From Microcella alkalica (lineage in GTDB: Bacteria > Actinomycetota > Actinomycetes > Actinomycetales > Microbacteriaceae), in contig NZ_JABUKC010000001.1 of assembly GCF_014595885.1 (NCBI RefSeq), positions 434,001-498,000 on the forward strand: a stretch of DNA of 64,000 nucleotides, given 5' to 3'. The notes beneath the pieces were generated by a model. The model did no database searches. It was given only the letters and a program-made list of their open reading frames with translations, and was not told the origin of the DNA. The position numbers were made by a program, and so were the translations under genes. Positions 26,664 through 35,289 of the stretch are shown piece after piece. How positions within the stretch are numbered: position 1 is the stretch's first letter; the number at the start of each line of letters is the position of its first letter.

Positions 26664-29141
26664 GTGAGCAGCATCACGGTCGTCAAGCGCGACGGAACCC
26701 GCGAGCCCTACGACGCCAACAAGATCAACCTGGCGATCGAGCACGCGGCCGAGGGCCTCGACCCGAACATCACGTGGGTCACCCAGATCGCGAGCGAGCT
26801 CGAGCTCACGCTCTTCGACGGCATCACCACCCAGCAGCTCGACGAGGCCGTCATCCAGGTCGCGCTGCAGAACATCAAGGATGACCCGGCGTTCGACACC
26901 GTCGCCGCTCGTCTGCTGCTCAAGACCATCTACAAGCGCGTGCTCGGCGACTACTCCTCGGCCGACGAGCTCAAACGCCTGCACCGCGAGCACTTCGCGG
27001 CGTACATCCACCGCGGCGTCAACGAGGTGCTGCTCGACTCGCGGTTCCCGCAGCTGTTCGACCTCGACCGCCTCGCCGCCGCCCTCGAGCCCGCCAACGA
27101 CGAGCTGCTGAAGTACATCGGCGTCGTCACGCTCAACAACCGCTACGGCATCAAGGCCCGCAACGGCGAGCCGCTGGAGGTTCCGCAGTACTTCTGGATG
27201 CGCGTGGCCATGGGCCTGTCGCTCAACGAGGCCGACCCCACCACGCACGCGATCGCCTTCTACGAGAAGATGTCGCGCCTGGAGTACCTCGCCGCCGGCT
27301 CGACGCTCGTCAACGCCGGCACGAGCTACCCGCAGCTGTCGAACTGCTTCGTCATGGAGATGCAGGACGACATCGAGCACATCGCCAAGAGCGTGCGCGA
27401 CGTCATGTGGCTCACGAAGGGCACCGGCGGCATCGGCCTCTCGGTCACGAAGCTGCGCGCCCAGGGCTCGCCCATCCGCTCGAACAACACGACCTCGACC
27501 GGGCCGATCCCGTTCATGCACACGATCGACTCGGTGCTGCGCGCGGTCAGCCGCGGCGGCAAGAAGTTCGGCGCCCTGTGCTTCTACATGGAGAACTGGC
27601 ACATGGACTTCCCGGAGTTCCTGGACCTGCGCCAGAACTCGGGCGACCCGTACCGCCGCACCCGCACCGCCAACACCGCCGTGTGGATCAGCGACGAGTT
27701 CATGAAGCGCGTGCAGAACGACGACGACTGGTACCTCTTCGACCCGCTCGAGGTGAGCGACCTCAACGAGCTCTACGGCAAGGAATTCTCGAAGCGCTAC
27801 GCCGAGTACATTCAGATGGCCGAGCGCGGCGAGATCCGCATGTTCAAGAAGATCGGCGCGCGCGAGCAGTTCAAGCAGATCCTCATCTCGCTGCAGTCCA
27901 CCAGCCACCCGTGGCTGACGTGGAAGGACACGATCAACAACCGCGCCATCAACAACAACACCGGCACGATCCACCTCTCGAACCTCTGCACCGAGATCTG
28001 CCTGCCGCAGGACCGCGACAACATCTCCGTCTGCAACCTGGCCTCGATCAACCTCTCGCGCCACATCGAGAACGGCGTCGTCGACTTCGCGAAGATCGAG
28101 CAGAGCGCCCGCCTGGCGGTTCGCCAGCTCGACAACCTCATCGACATCACCGTCTCGAGCGTCGACGAGGCTGACTTCGCCAACCAGCAGAACCGCGCCA
28201 TCGGCCTCGGCGTCATGGGCTTCACCGACATCGTCGAGAAGCTCGGCTTCTCGTACGACTCGGAGGAGGCCTTCGCGCTCATCGACGAGATCATGGAGCA
28301 CGTCTCGTACGCGGCGATCGACGAGTCGACCGAGCTCGCGAAGGAGCGCGGCTCGTACGCGAACTTCGCCGGCAGCCGCTGGTCGCAGGGCCTCGTGCCG
28401 CTCGACACCATCGACCTCACCGAGGCCGACCGCGGCGTCGAGGTGCAGGTCAACCGCACGAGCCGCCTCGACTGGGATGCCCTGCGCGAGAAGGTCAAGG
28501 GCGGCATGCGCAACGCCACCCTCATGGCGATCGCGCCGACCGCCTCGATCGGCCTCGTCGCGGGCACGACCCCGGGTCTCGACCCGCAGTTCTCGCAGAT
28601 CTTCAGCCGGTCGACGAGCTCGGGCAAGTTCCTCGAGGTGAACCGCAACCTCGTCGCGATCCTGCAGGAGCGCGGCCTGTGGGAGCGCGTGCGCGAGGAC
28701 ATCCTGCGCAGCCAGGGCGACATCCAGGGCATCGCGGCGATCCCGGACGAGATCAAGGCCACCTACAAGACGAGCTTCCAGCTCTCGCCCTACGCCTTCC
28801 TCGAGGTCGCGGCCCGCGCCCAGAAGTGGATCGACCAGGCCATCAGCCGCAACATGTACCTCGAGACGCGCGACGTCGACGAGATGGTCGACATCTACTC
28901 GTCGGCCTGGAAGAAGGGCGTCAAGACGACCTACTACCTGCACATGAAGCCGCGCCACACGGCCGAGCAGTCGACGGTCAAGGTCAACAAGGCCGAGACG
29001 ATCGCCGCCGGTTCGGGTGCGCCCAAGAAGGGCTTCGGCGCTGCCGGCGGCGCCTCGGCCCCCGCGGCCGAGCCCGCCGCGGCCGCCGCTCCCGCGCGGA
29101 AGGGCTTCGGCTTCGGCGGCGTCGCGAAGGCGGGTGAGTAA
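26664..29141 (+). CDS. nrdE: Ribonucleoside-diphosphate reductase large subunit (lacks its C-terminal CxxC tail)
   Basis: An 825-residue class I catalytic subunit. It has an N-terminal ATP-cone (about 1-90), active-site cysteines C228 (SNCF), C442 with E444 (NLCTEI) and C457 (SVCN), and the radical-relay tyrosines Y757-Y758 (TTYYLH). The protein ends in a Gly/Ala-rich linker (KGFGFGGVAKAGE) at TAA 29139-29141, without the redox-active CxxC needed to re-reduce the active site. That motif is found in frame just after the stop, in the 30-codon ORF at 29145-29237. Readthrough, re-initiation, a recent mutation or a sequencing error are possible. NrdR and DnaA-like boxes precede it. Confidence 0.95.
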   Translation: MSSITVVKRDGTREPYDANKINLAIEHAAEGLDPNITWVTQIASELELTLFDGITTQQLDEAVIQVALQNIKDDPAFDTVAARLLLKTIYKRVLGDYSSADELKRLHREHFAAYIHRGVNEVLLDSRFPQLFDLDRLAAALEPANDELLKYIGVVTLNNRYGIKARNGEPLEVPQYFWMRVAMGLSLNEADPTTHAIAFYEKMSRLEYLAAGSTLVNAGTSYPQLSNCFVMEMQDDIEHIAKSVRDVMWLTKGTGGIGLSVTKLRAQGSPIRSNNTTSTGPIPFMHTIDSVLRAVSRGGKKFGALCFYMENWHMDFPEFLDLRQNSGDPYRRTRTANTAVWISDEFMKRVQNDDDWYLFDPLEVSDLNELYGKEFSKRYAEYIQMAERGEIRMFKKIGAREQFKQILISLQSTSHPWLTWKDTINNRAINNNTGTIHLSNLCTEICLPQDRDNISVCNLASINLSRHIENGVVDFAKIEQSARLAVRQLDNLIDITVSSVDEADFANQQNRAIGLGVMGFTDIVEKLGFSYDSEEAFALIDEIMEHVSYAAIDESTELAKERGSYANFAGSRWSQGLVPLDTIDLTEADRGVEVQVNRTSRLDWDALREKVKGGMRNATLMAIAPTASIGLVAGTTPGLDPQFSQIFSRSTSSGKFLEVNRNLVAILQERGLWERVREDILRSQGDIQGIAAIPDEIKATYKTSFQLSPYAFLEVAARAQKWIDQAISRNMYLETRDVDEMVDIYSSAWKKGVKTTYYLHMKPRHTAEQSTVKVNKAETIAAGSGAPKKGFGAAGGASAPAAEPAAAAAPARKGFGFGGVAKAGE

Positions 29142-29144
29142 GCG

Positions 29145-29237
29145 ATGGACCCCTTCGAGACGACGACCGAGACGGTCGGCGGCTACGTCGTGCCGACCGA
29201 CCCGATGGACGACCTGCACTGCGAGAGCTGCCAGTAG
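29145..29237 (+). CDS. 30-residue peptide carrying the NrdE redox-active C-terminal tail
   Basis: ATG 29145 is in the same frame as nrdE and is separated from its TAA only by one GCG codon. The peptide runs MDPFETTTETVGGYVV... and ends MDDLHCESCQ. The H-C-E-S-C-Q ending is the CxxC tail that in class I reductases transfers electrons from thioredoxin to the active-site disulfide. GGGTGAG at about six bases upstream could serve as a ribosome site, and the TAA-GCG-ATG spacing would suit terminational re-initiation. It may be a true separate peptide, the readthrough part of NrdE, or the result of a premature stop. Confidence 0.7.
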   Translation: MDPFETTTETVGGYVVPTDPMDDLHCESCQ

Positions 29238-29309
29238 CCCCGGCTGCGATCCGCGCTCGACACTCCACCCCGAACCTTTCCCGCCTCAGAACAGAAAGAC
29301 ACGACAGCA

Positions 29310-30293
29310 ATGGGAATTCTCGGCACCGGCATCCAGGAGGGCCTGCTCCTCAAGCCCGTCACCTACAAGTGGGCGATGGATCTCTACGACCAGGCCGTGG
29401 CGAACACCTGGTTCCCCAACGAGGTGCAGCTCGGTGAGGACATCGCCGACTTCAAGAAGATGACCGACGAGGAGCGCCACGCGATCACGTTCCTCATGAG
29501 CTACTTCAACCCGAACGAGCTGCTCGTCAACAAGGCGCTCGCGTTCGGCGTCTACCCCTACGTCAAGGCCCCCGAGGCGCACCTCTACCTCGCGAAGCAG
29601 ATGTGGGAGGAGGCCAACCACTGCATGAGCTTCGAGTACGTGCTCGAGACCTTCCCGATCGACCGCGCGGCCGCGTACGACAGCCACGTCGACGTGCCGT
29701 CGATGGCGCGCAAGGAGGAGTTCGAGGTGAAGTTCATCCGCCGCATGACGGAAGACACCCTCGACATCACCACGACCGAGGGCAAGCAGGACTTCATCCG
29801 CAACCTCGTGGCGTACAACGTCATCCTCGAGGGCATCTGGTTCTACTCGGGCTTCATGGTCGCGCTGTCGTTCCGCCAGCGGAACCTGCTGCGCAACTTC
29901 GGCTCGCTCGTCGACTGGATCGTGCGCGACGAGTCGCTACACCTGAAGTTCGGCATCAACCTGATCCTCACGGTGCTGGAGGAGAACCCGGACCTGCAGA
30001 CGCCGGAGTTCGCCGCCGAGATCAAGCAGATGATCCTCGACGCCGTCGAGATGGAGGAGCAGTACAACCGCGACCTCCTGCCCAACGGCATCCTCGGCCT
30101 CAACGCCAACTACATCAACCAGTACGTCAAGTACCTGGCCGACCGTCGCCTGGAGGAGCTCGGCTTCGAGCCCGAGTACAACGTGACCAACCCGGCGAAG
30201 TGGATGGCGACGGCCAACGACACCCTGCAGCTCGTCAACTTCTTCGAGTCGACGAACACCTCCTACGAGGTCAACGCGAAGACCTCGGCGTAG
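29310..30293 (+). CDS. nrdF: Ribonucleoside-diphosphate reductase small subunit, subclass Ic-like
   Basis: A 327-residue R2 protein. Metal ligands by spacing are E70, E101, H104, E174, E208 and H211. The spacings between ligands (31, 3; 34, 3) equal those of E. coli NrdB. The residue four after H104 is F108 where E. coli has the radical tyrosine (Y122), and the first ligand is Glu rather than Asp. Both changes are those of the Chlamydia Mn/Fe subclass Ic enzyme, and WEEANHCMSFEY resembles its EEAVHTHTFLY. The final residues (ESTNTSYEVNAKTSA) include a Tyr suited to radical transfer. It follows nrdE in one operon. Confidence 0.93.
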   Translation: MGILGTGIQEGLLLKPVTYKWAMDLYDQAVANTWFPNEVQLGEDIADFKKMTDEERHAITFLMSYFNPNELLVNKALAFGVYPYVKAPEAHLYLAKQMWEEANHCMSFEYVLETFPIDRAAAYDSHVDVPSMARKEEFEVKFIRRMTEDTLDITTTEGKQDFIRNLVAYNVILEGIWFYSGFMVALSFRQRNLLRNFGSLVDWIVRDESLHLKFGINLILTVLEENPDLQTPEFAAEIKQMILDAVEMEEQYNRDLLPNGILGLNANYINQYVKYLADRRLEELGFEPEYNVTNPAKWMATANDTLQLVNFFESTNTSYEVNAKTSA

Positions 30294-30306
30294 TCCTCCG
30301 CTTCAC

Positions 30307-30360
30307 AGCACCTCGCGGGCTGAGCGGACCCTTCCGGGTCTCGCTCAGCCCGCGAGTGCT
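30307..30360. terminator. Long bidirectional terminator overlapping the hrpA stop codon
   Basis: The perfect 14-bp arms CTCGCGGGCTGAGC (30312-30325) and complement (30343-30356) extend by AGCAC/TGCT to about 18 bp with one bulge. A nested GACCC/GGGTC hairpin lies in the loop. The TGA of the convergent hrpA (30345-30347) is inside the right arm. It ends both the nrd and hrpA transcripts. Confidence 0.8.
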
Positions 30361-33300
30361 TTGCGGATGCGCTGTACCGAGATCGGCCCGTGCGCGCCGA
30401 GCGGCTGGGCGAAGAGCGAGATGCGCAGCTCCTCGAGCATCCAGCGGGCGGTGACGAGGTCGGGGCGGGCCTCGGGCGGCAGGGGCAGCGAGCCGCCGGC
30501 GCGCGTGAAGAGGGTCACCGCCTCCTGCAGCTCGGTTATGCGCTGGCGGTCGCGGCCGACGTCGTCGGCGAGCCGCTCGACGCGGTGCGTGATGCCGCGC
30601 ACGTAGACGACGAGGCGCGGCAGCCGCTCGAGCCCGGTGCGCGAGAGGAAGCCGTCGAAGACGAGCTGGTTGAGATGCTCGCGCGCGTCGGCGAGCGGCG
30701 CCATGAGCGACAGCGACGACGCACGACCGATCGCGACGTCGGCCTCGCGGGCGGCGGCGAGCACGGATGCGCAGGTCGCCACGATCCGGAACAGCCGGTC
30801 GGGCAGGCCGGCGTTGACGCGATCGCGGAGGGCCTCGAACGAGGTGCGATCCCAGGGGATGCCGGCCCCGGCATCCAGCTCGCTCTCGACGACGGCGCGC
30901 AGCGCGTCGTCGATGAGCGCCGCCGTCGACCGGTACGGCGAGGCGGCGAGGGTGAGCTTCTCGGTGTGCGTCAGGTGCTCCTGCACGTACGACAGCGGTG
31001 ACGGCACCCCGAGCTGCACGAGCCGGCGCACGCCCCCGCGGTGCGCGCGACGCTGGTCGTCGGCGGTCGCGAAGAGCTTCAGGGCGACGCTCGACCCCTC
31101 GTCGACGAGCGCCGGGTAGGCGCGGATCGTCGTCTCGCCGCGACGCGAGTCGAGCGACTGCGGCAGGGTGCCGCCCTGCCCGATCGTGTCGTCCCACGCG
31201 GTGATGCCGCCGCGCTCGAGCGGGCTGCGCGTGGCGGCCGTCGCGACGCGGGCGACGGAGTCGCGCGTGCGCTCGCGCAGCTTCGCCTGCAGCTCGCCGA
31301 GGTCGGTGCCGCGGGCGAGGCGCGAGCCGCGCTCGTCGACGACCGCGTAGCCCATGCGCAGGTGCGGCGGCAGGCGGTCGAGATCGAAGTCGCTCGGCTC
31401 GACGGGCGTGAACGTCTGCCGTCGGATCTCGCGGGCGAGGAACTCGGTGATCGACAGCTCGCGCAGGTCGGCGCCCTCGGGCACCGCGGCGAGCAGCTTC
31501 GCCGCCCAGTCGCCGGCCGGCACGACGTTGCGCCGGATCGCCTTCGGCAGCGTCTTGAGCAGCGCCGTCACAAGCTCGAGGCGCAGCCCCGGCACGAGCC
31601 AGTCGAAGCCCGCGGTGTCGAGGCGCGGCAGCAGCGGCAGGGGCACGGTGACGGTCACCCCGTCGTCGGGGGCTCCGGGCTCGAAGCGGTAGCCGACGCT
31701 CAGGGTCTGCTCGCCGAGCGTGAGCCTCGTCGGGTAGGCGTCGTCGTCGACCGCGACCTCGTCGGCCTCGACGAGGTCGTCGCGCGTGAAGGTGAGCAGA
31801 TTGGGATGCTCGCGCCGGGCATCCCGCCACCACCGCTCGAAGCGGCGCACGTCGGTGACCTCGGCGGGGATCACAGCATCGAAGAAGTCGACGATGCGCT
31901 CATCGTCGAGCAGGATGTCGCGGCGGCGCGTACGCTCTTCCAGCTGCTCGAGCTCGCGGCGGGTGCGCTGGTTGTCGCGCACGAAGGCGGTGAGGCGCTT
32001 GTCGATGCGGCTCGTGTCCCACTCGCCCTGCACGAGCGCGTGCCGGATGAACAGCTCGCGCGCCTGCGCGGGGTCGATGCGGGCGAGCTGAGCACGGCGG
32101 CGCGGGATGATCGGCACCCCGTACAGCGTCACCTTCTCGTCGACGACCGCGGCGCCCTGCCGCTTCTCCCACCGCGGCGCGCTGTACTGGCGCTTGGCGA
32201 GGTCGCCCGCGATCGGCTCGGCCCACGCGGGGTCAATCGCGGCGACCGTGCGGGCGAAGAGGCGGCTGGTCTCGACGAGCTCGGCGGCCATGACGGCGGC
32301 CGGCTGTTTCTTCGCTAGGCCCGAGCCCGGGAACAGCATGAACCGTCGCTGCCGTGCACCGAGATAGTCGCGCTTCTCAACGTCGCGCAGGCCCAGATGG
32401 CTGAGAAGGCCCGCGAGCAGCGAGCGGTGGATGGCGTCGCCGTCGGCGCCGCTCTCGGCCGGGCGGCGCGCCTCCTCCTTGGTGAGCAGCTTCAGCCGCT
32501 GGCCCTCGCGCACGAGCTGCCGGTAGACGTCCTGCCACTCGCGAATGCGCAGGTAGTTGAGGAACTCGGCCCGCACCTCCTTGCGGAACTGGTTGCCGCT
32601 GAGCTCAGCCTGGCGCTGCTGGAGGTGGTTCCACAGGTTGAGCAGGCTGAGGAAGTCGCTGCCGGGGTCGCGGAAGCGGTTGTGCAACGCATCGGCCTGC
32701 TCGCGCTTCTCGGCCGGCCGCTCCCGCGGATCCTGGATGCTGAGCCCGGCGACGATCGCCATGACCTCGCGCACGACGCCGTGCCGCTTCGCCTCGAGCA
32801 CCATGCGGCCGTAGCGGGGGTCGAGCGGCAGCTGGGCGAGGTCGCGGCCGATCCTGGTGATGCGGTGCTCGCCGCCGGCGAGCACGACCGCGCCGAGCTC
32901 GAGCAGCAGGTCGAGGCCGTCTTTGACGCCGCGCTTGTCGGGCGGCTGCAGGAACGGGAAGCGCTCGATGTCGCCGAGCCCGAGCGAGATCATCTGCAGG
33001 ATGACCGCGGCGAGGTTGGTGCGCAGGATCTCGGGGTCGGTGTACTCGGGTCGTTTCGTGTAGTCGAGCTCCGAGTAGAGGCGAATGGCGATGCCGTCGC
33101 TCGTGCGGCCGGAGCGCCCCGACCGCTGATTGGCGCTCGCCTGCGAGATCGGCTCGATCGGCAGGCGCTGCACCTTCGCTCGCGCCGAGTAGCGCGAAAT
33201 GCGCGCCGTGCCGGTGTCGACGACGTAGCGGATGCCCGGCACGGTGAGGCTCGTCTCGGCGACGTTGGTCGCCAGCACGATGCGGCGACGGATGCCCGCG

Positions 33301-34283
33301 GGGGCCCGCTCGAATACCCGGTGCTGCTCGGCCGCACTGAGCCGACCGTAGAGCGGCAGCACCTCTGTCGCGGAGCCGCGGGCGCCCTGCCGCTGGAGGT
33401 GGCCGCGCAGGGCATCCGCCGCGTCGCGGATCTCGTTCTCGCCGCTGAAGAACACGAGCACGTCGCCGTCGCCCTCGCGGGCGAGCTCGTCGACCGCGGC
33501 GATGACGCCGTCGATCATGTCGATGGCCTCGCCGGGGGTGCTGGGGCCGTCGTCGTCGCTGTCGGGATCGGTGAGGTTGTCGGTGTCAGCGTCGTCGGGA
33601 ACCAGCGGCCGGTAGCGGATCTCGACCGGGTAGGTGCGCCCGCTGACCTCGATGATCGGCGCCGGGGTGCCGTCGGCTGCGGCGAAGTGCGCGGCGAAGC
33701 TCTCGGGGTCGATCGTCGCGCTCGTGATGATGACTTTGAGGTCGGGGCGGCGGGGGAGGAGCTGCTTGAGGTAGCCGAGCAGGAAGTCGATGGTGAGGCT
33801 GCGCTCGTGGGCCTCGTCGATGATGATCGCGTCGTAGGCGTCGAGCTCGCGATCGCCGCGGAGGGCGGCGAGCAGGATGCCGTCGGTCATGAGGGTGACG
33901 CGGGTCGCCGCGCCGACCTGGTCGGTGAAGCGCACCTTGTAGCCGACGAGCCCGCCCAGCTCGGTGCCGAGCTCGTCGGCGACGCGCTCGGCGATCGTGC
34001 GGGCGGCGATGCGGCGCGGCTGCGTGTGGGCGATGCGCTCTCGGCCCAGCTCGAGCAGGATCTTCGGCAGCTGCGTCGTCTTGCCCGACCCGGTCTCGCC
34101 CGCGACGATGACGACCTGGTTCTCGCGGATGGCCGTGGCGATGTCGTCGCGCCGCTGGCTGACCGGCAGGTCCTCCGGGTAGGTGATGCGCAGGGGAGCG
34201 GCGCTCGCCGAGGTCGTGCCCGGGCGAGCCGTCGCCCACGCCGCCGACGAGTCGGCCGGCGGGGTCTCGGGCTGCGCAGTCAT
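30345..34283 (-). CDS. hrpA: ATP-dependent RNA helicase HrpA (DEAH box)
   Basis: A 1312-residue protein, the usual length for HrpA. Walker A GETGSGKTTQLPK (about 60-72), the DEAH motif IIIDEAHERS (near 152), SATIDPESFAAHF, and the motif VI region QRSGRSGRTSDG are intact. The HA2/OB part and the long C-terminal DUF3418-type region follow. It unwinds RNA, probably acting on mRNA or ribosomes. The ATG at 34283 is preceded by GGAGGGCTC and by TAGACT nine bases upstream. It is monocistronic, convergent with the nrd operon, and divergent from the propionate operon. Confidence 0.96.
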   Translation of the reverse strand: MTAQPETPPADSSAAWATARPGTTSASAAPLRITYPEDLPVSQRRDDIATAIRENQVVIVAGETGSGKTTQLPKILLELGRERIAHTQPRRIAARTIAERVADELGTELGGLVGYKVRFTDQVGAATRVTLMTDGILLAALRGDRELDAYDAIIIDEAHERSLTIDFLLGYLKQLLPRRPDLKVIITSATIDPESFAAHFAAADGTPAPIIEVSGRTYPVEIRYRPLVPDDADTDNLTDPDSDDDGPSTPGEAIDMIDGVIAAVDELAREGDGDVLVFFSGENEIRDAADALRGHLQRQGARGSATEVLPLYGRLSAAEQHRVFERAPAGIRRRIVLATNVAETSLTVPGIRYVVDTGTARISRYSARAKVQRLPIEPISQASANQRSGRSGRTSDGIAIRLYSELDYTKRPEYTDPEILRTNLAAVILQMISLGLGDIERFPFLQPPDKRGVKDGLDLLLELGAVVLAGGEHRITRIGRDLAQLPLDPRYGRMVLEAKRHGVVREVMAIVAGLSIQDPRERPAEKREQADALHNRFRDPGSDFLSLLNLWNHLQQRQAELSGNQFRKEVRAEFLNYLRIREWQDVYRQLVREGQRLKLLTKEEARRPAESGADGDAIHRSLLAGLLSHLGLRDVEKRDYLGARQRRFMLFPGSGLAKKQPAAVMAAELVETSRLFARTVAAIDPAWAEPIAGDLAKRQYSAPRWEKRQGAAVVDEKVTLYGVPIIPRRRAQLARIDPAQARELFIRHALVQGEWDTSRIDKRLTAFVRDNQRTRRELEQLEERTRRRDILLDDERIVDFFDAVIPAEVTDVRRFERWWRDARREHPNLLTFTRDDLVEADEVAVDDDAYPTRLTLGEQTLSVGYRFEPGAPDDGVTVTVPLPLLPRLDTAGFDWLVPGLRLELVTALLKTLPKAIRRNVVPAGDWAAKLLAAVPEGADLRELSITEFLAREIRRQTFTPVEPSDFDLDRLPPHLRMGYAVVDERGSRLARGTDLGELQAKLRERTRDSVARVATAATRSPLERGGITAWDDTIGQGGTLPQSLDSRRGETTIRAYPALVDEGSSVALKLFATADDQRRAHRGGVRRLVQLGVPSPLSYVQEHLTHTEKLTLAASPYRSTAALIDDALRAVVESELDAGAGIPWDRTSFEALRDRVNAGLPDRLFRIVATCASVLAAAREADVAIGRASSLSLMAPLADAREHLNQLVFDGFLSRTGLERLPRLVVYVRGITHRVERLADDVGRDRQRITELQEAVTLFTRAGGSLPLPPEARPDLVTARWMLEELRISLFAQPLGAHGPISVQRIRKALAG

Positions 34284-34403
34284 GAGCCCTCCAGTCTACG
34301 TTTCAGCGCCGGGGCTCGGCGCTCGCGTGACGGGCCCTGGCCGTCTGAGCCGGCTCGTGCCGGACGAGCCTGCGCACCACATCGTGCGTCGCCGATCTGG
34401 CGC

Positions 34404-34458
34404 CTTGTAGAACTCCGGAGGGGGCGAGCCGAGTTCGCCCCATCCGGACTTCTGCAAG
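34404..34458. repeat. 55-bp imperfect palindrome between hrpA and the prp operon
   Basis: Arms CTTGTAGAACTCCGG (34404-34418) and CCGGACTTCTGCAAG (34444-34458) pair with two mismatches. Inside them GGGGCGA (34421-34427) pairs with TCGCCCC (34435-34441). The stem totals about 22 bp. It lies upstream of both divergent genes, so it is not a simple terminator of either. Confidence 0.6.
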
Positions 34459-34495
34459 TCGCGCGACTGGCAGGCGGCACTCCAGACTCGTGATC

Positions 34496-34557
34496 TGTAT
34501 ACGCTCCATCCAGACAAGACCGAGAATCTGGCGCTCCAAGCGCTGAATGTATACATT
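34496..34557. promoter_or_regulatory. Two GntR-type operator half-repeats controlling the prp operon
   Basis: AATGTATACATT (34546-34557) is a perfect 12-bp palindrome. A second TGTATACG is at 34496-34503. The two GTATAC cores are 52 bp apart, about five helical turns. The downstream site contains TACATT, which stands six bases before the ATG at 34564 and is the likely -10, so binding of the encoded GntR protein would shut off its own operon. Confidence 0.65.
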
Positions 34558-34563
34558 GAGACC

Positions 34564-35289
34564 ATGGCGGCGGATGCGGCGGTGCAGCGGGCGACCGCCC
34601 TCACCTCCGCCGACCGCGCCTTCGAGACGCTGCGCACGCAGATCGTCGAGGGCGAGCTCGCACCCGGCGCTCCGCTCGCCGAAGTCGAGCAGGCGACGCG
34701 CCTCGGCGTGAGCCGCACTCCCGTGCGCGAAGCGTTCGCGCGACTCATCGCGGCGGGGCTCGCGACCGAGCGCGGCCCGCGCACCCTCGTCGTCTCCGAC
34801 ATCGACGCCGACGACGTCACCGCCCTGTTCGACCTGCGCCGCGCCCTCGACGAGCAGGCAGCGCGCCTCGCCGCCGCCCGCGCCGCGAGCGACGCCCCGA
34901 CCGCGGCCGCCTTCACGACCCTCGCCGACCGCTTCCGCGCCGTCACCTCGGCAACCCTGCAGGCCGACGACGCCCAGCGCCACGGCTACTACGCGCTCGT
35001 GGCCGAGTTCGACGCGGCCCTCGACGCCGCCCTGACGAGCAGCCCCTACCTGGCGAGCGCGATCGCGAGCACGCGCGTCCACCTCGCCCGCGTGCGGCGA
35101 CTCGCGCGCGACGACGACGCCCGCCTCGCGGCCAGCGCCGCCGAGCACGGCGCCATCGCCCGAGCGATCGCCGACGGAGACGGCGAGCGCGCCGCCGCCG
35201 CGACCCGGCTGCACCTGCACGAAGCCCTCACGAGCATCCACGCCCACCTGCCGCGCAGCGGCGCGAACCGACCGAAAGAGCGAGCATGA
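34564..35289 (+). CDS. GntR-family (FCD) regulator of the methylcitrate operon
   Basis: A 241-residue protein. It has an N-terminal winged helix ([43 protein letters not shown], about 19-61) and a C-terminal all-helical FCD ligand domain ([19 protein letters not shown] ...; TRLHLHEAL at the end). FCD metal-binding histidines appear in EHGAIARAI and LHLHEAL. It is the first gene of the prp operon, overlapping prpD as ATGA. It probably represses that operon and itself through the palindromes just upstream, with a propionate-pathway intermediate as ligand. Effector identity is inference. Confidence 0.88.
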   Translation: MAADAAVQRATALTSADRAFETLRTQIVEGELAPGAPLAEVEQATRLGVSRTPVREAFARLIAAGLATERGPRTLVVSDIDADDVTALFDLRRALDEQAARLAAARAASDAPTAAAFTTLADRFRAVTSATLQADDAQRHGYYALVAEFDAALDAALTSSPYLASAIASTRVHLARVRRLARDDDARLAASAAEHGAIARAIADGDGERAAAATRLHLHEALTSIHAHLPRSGANRPKERA

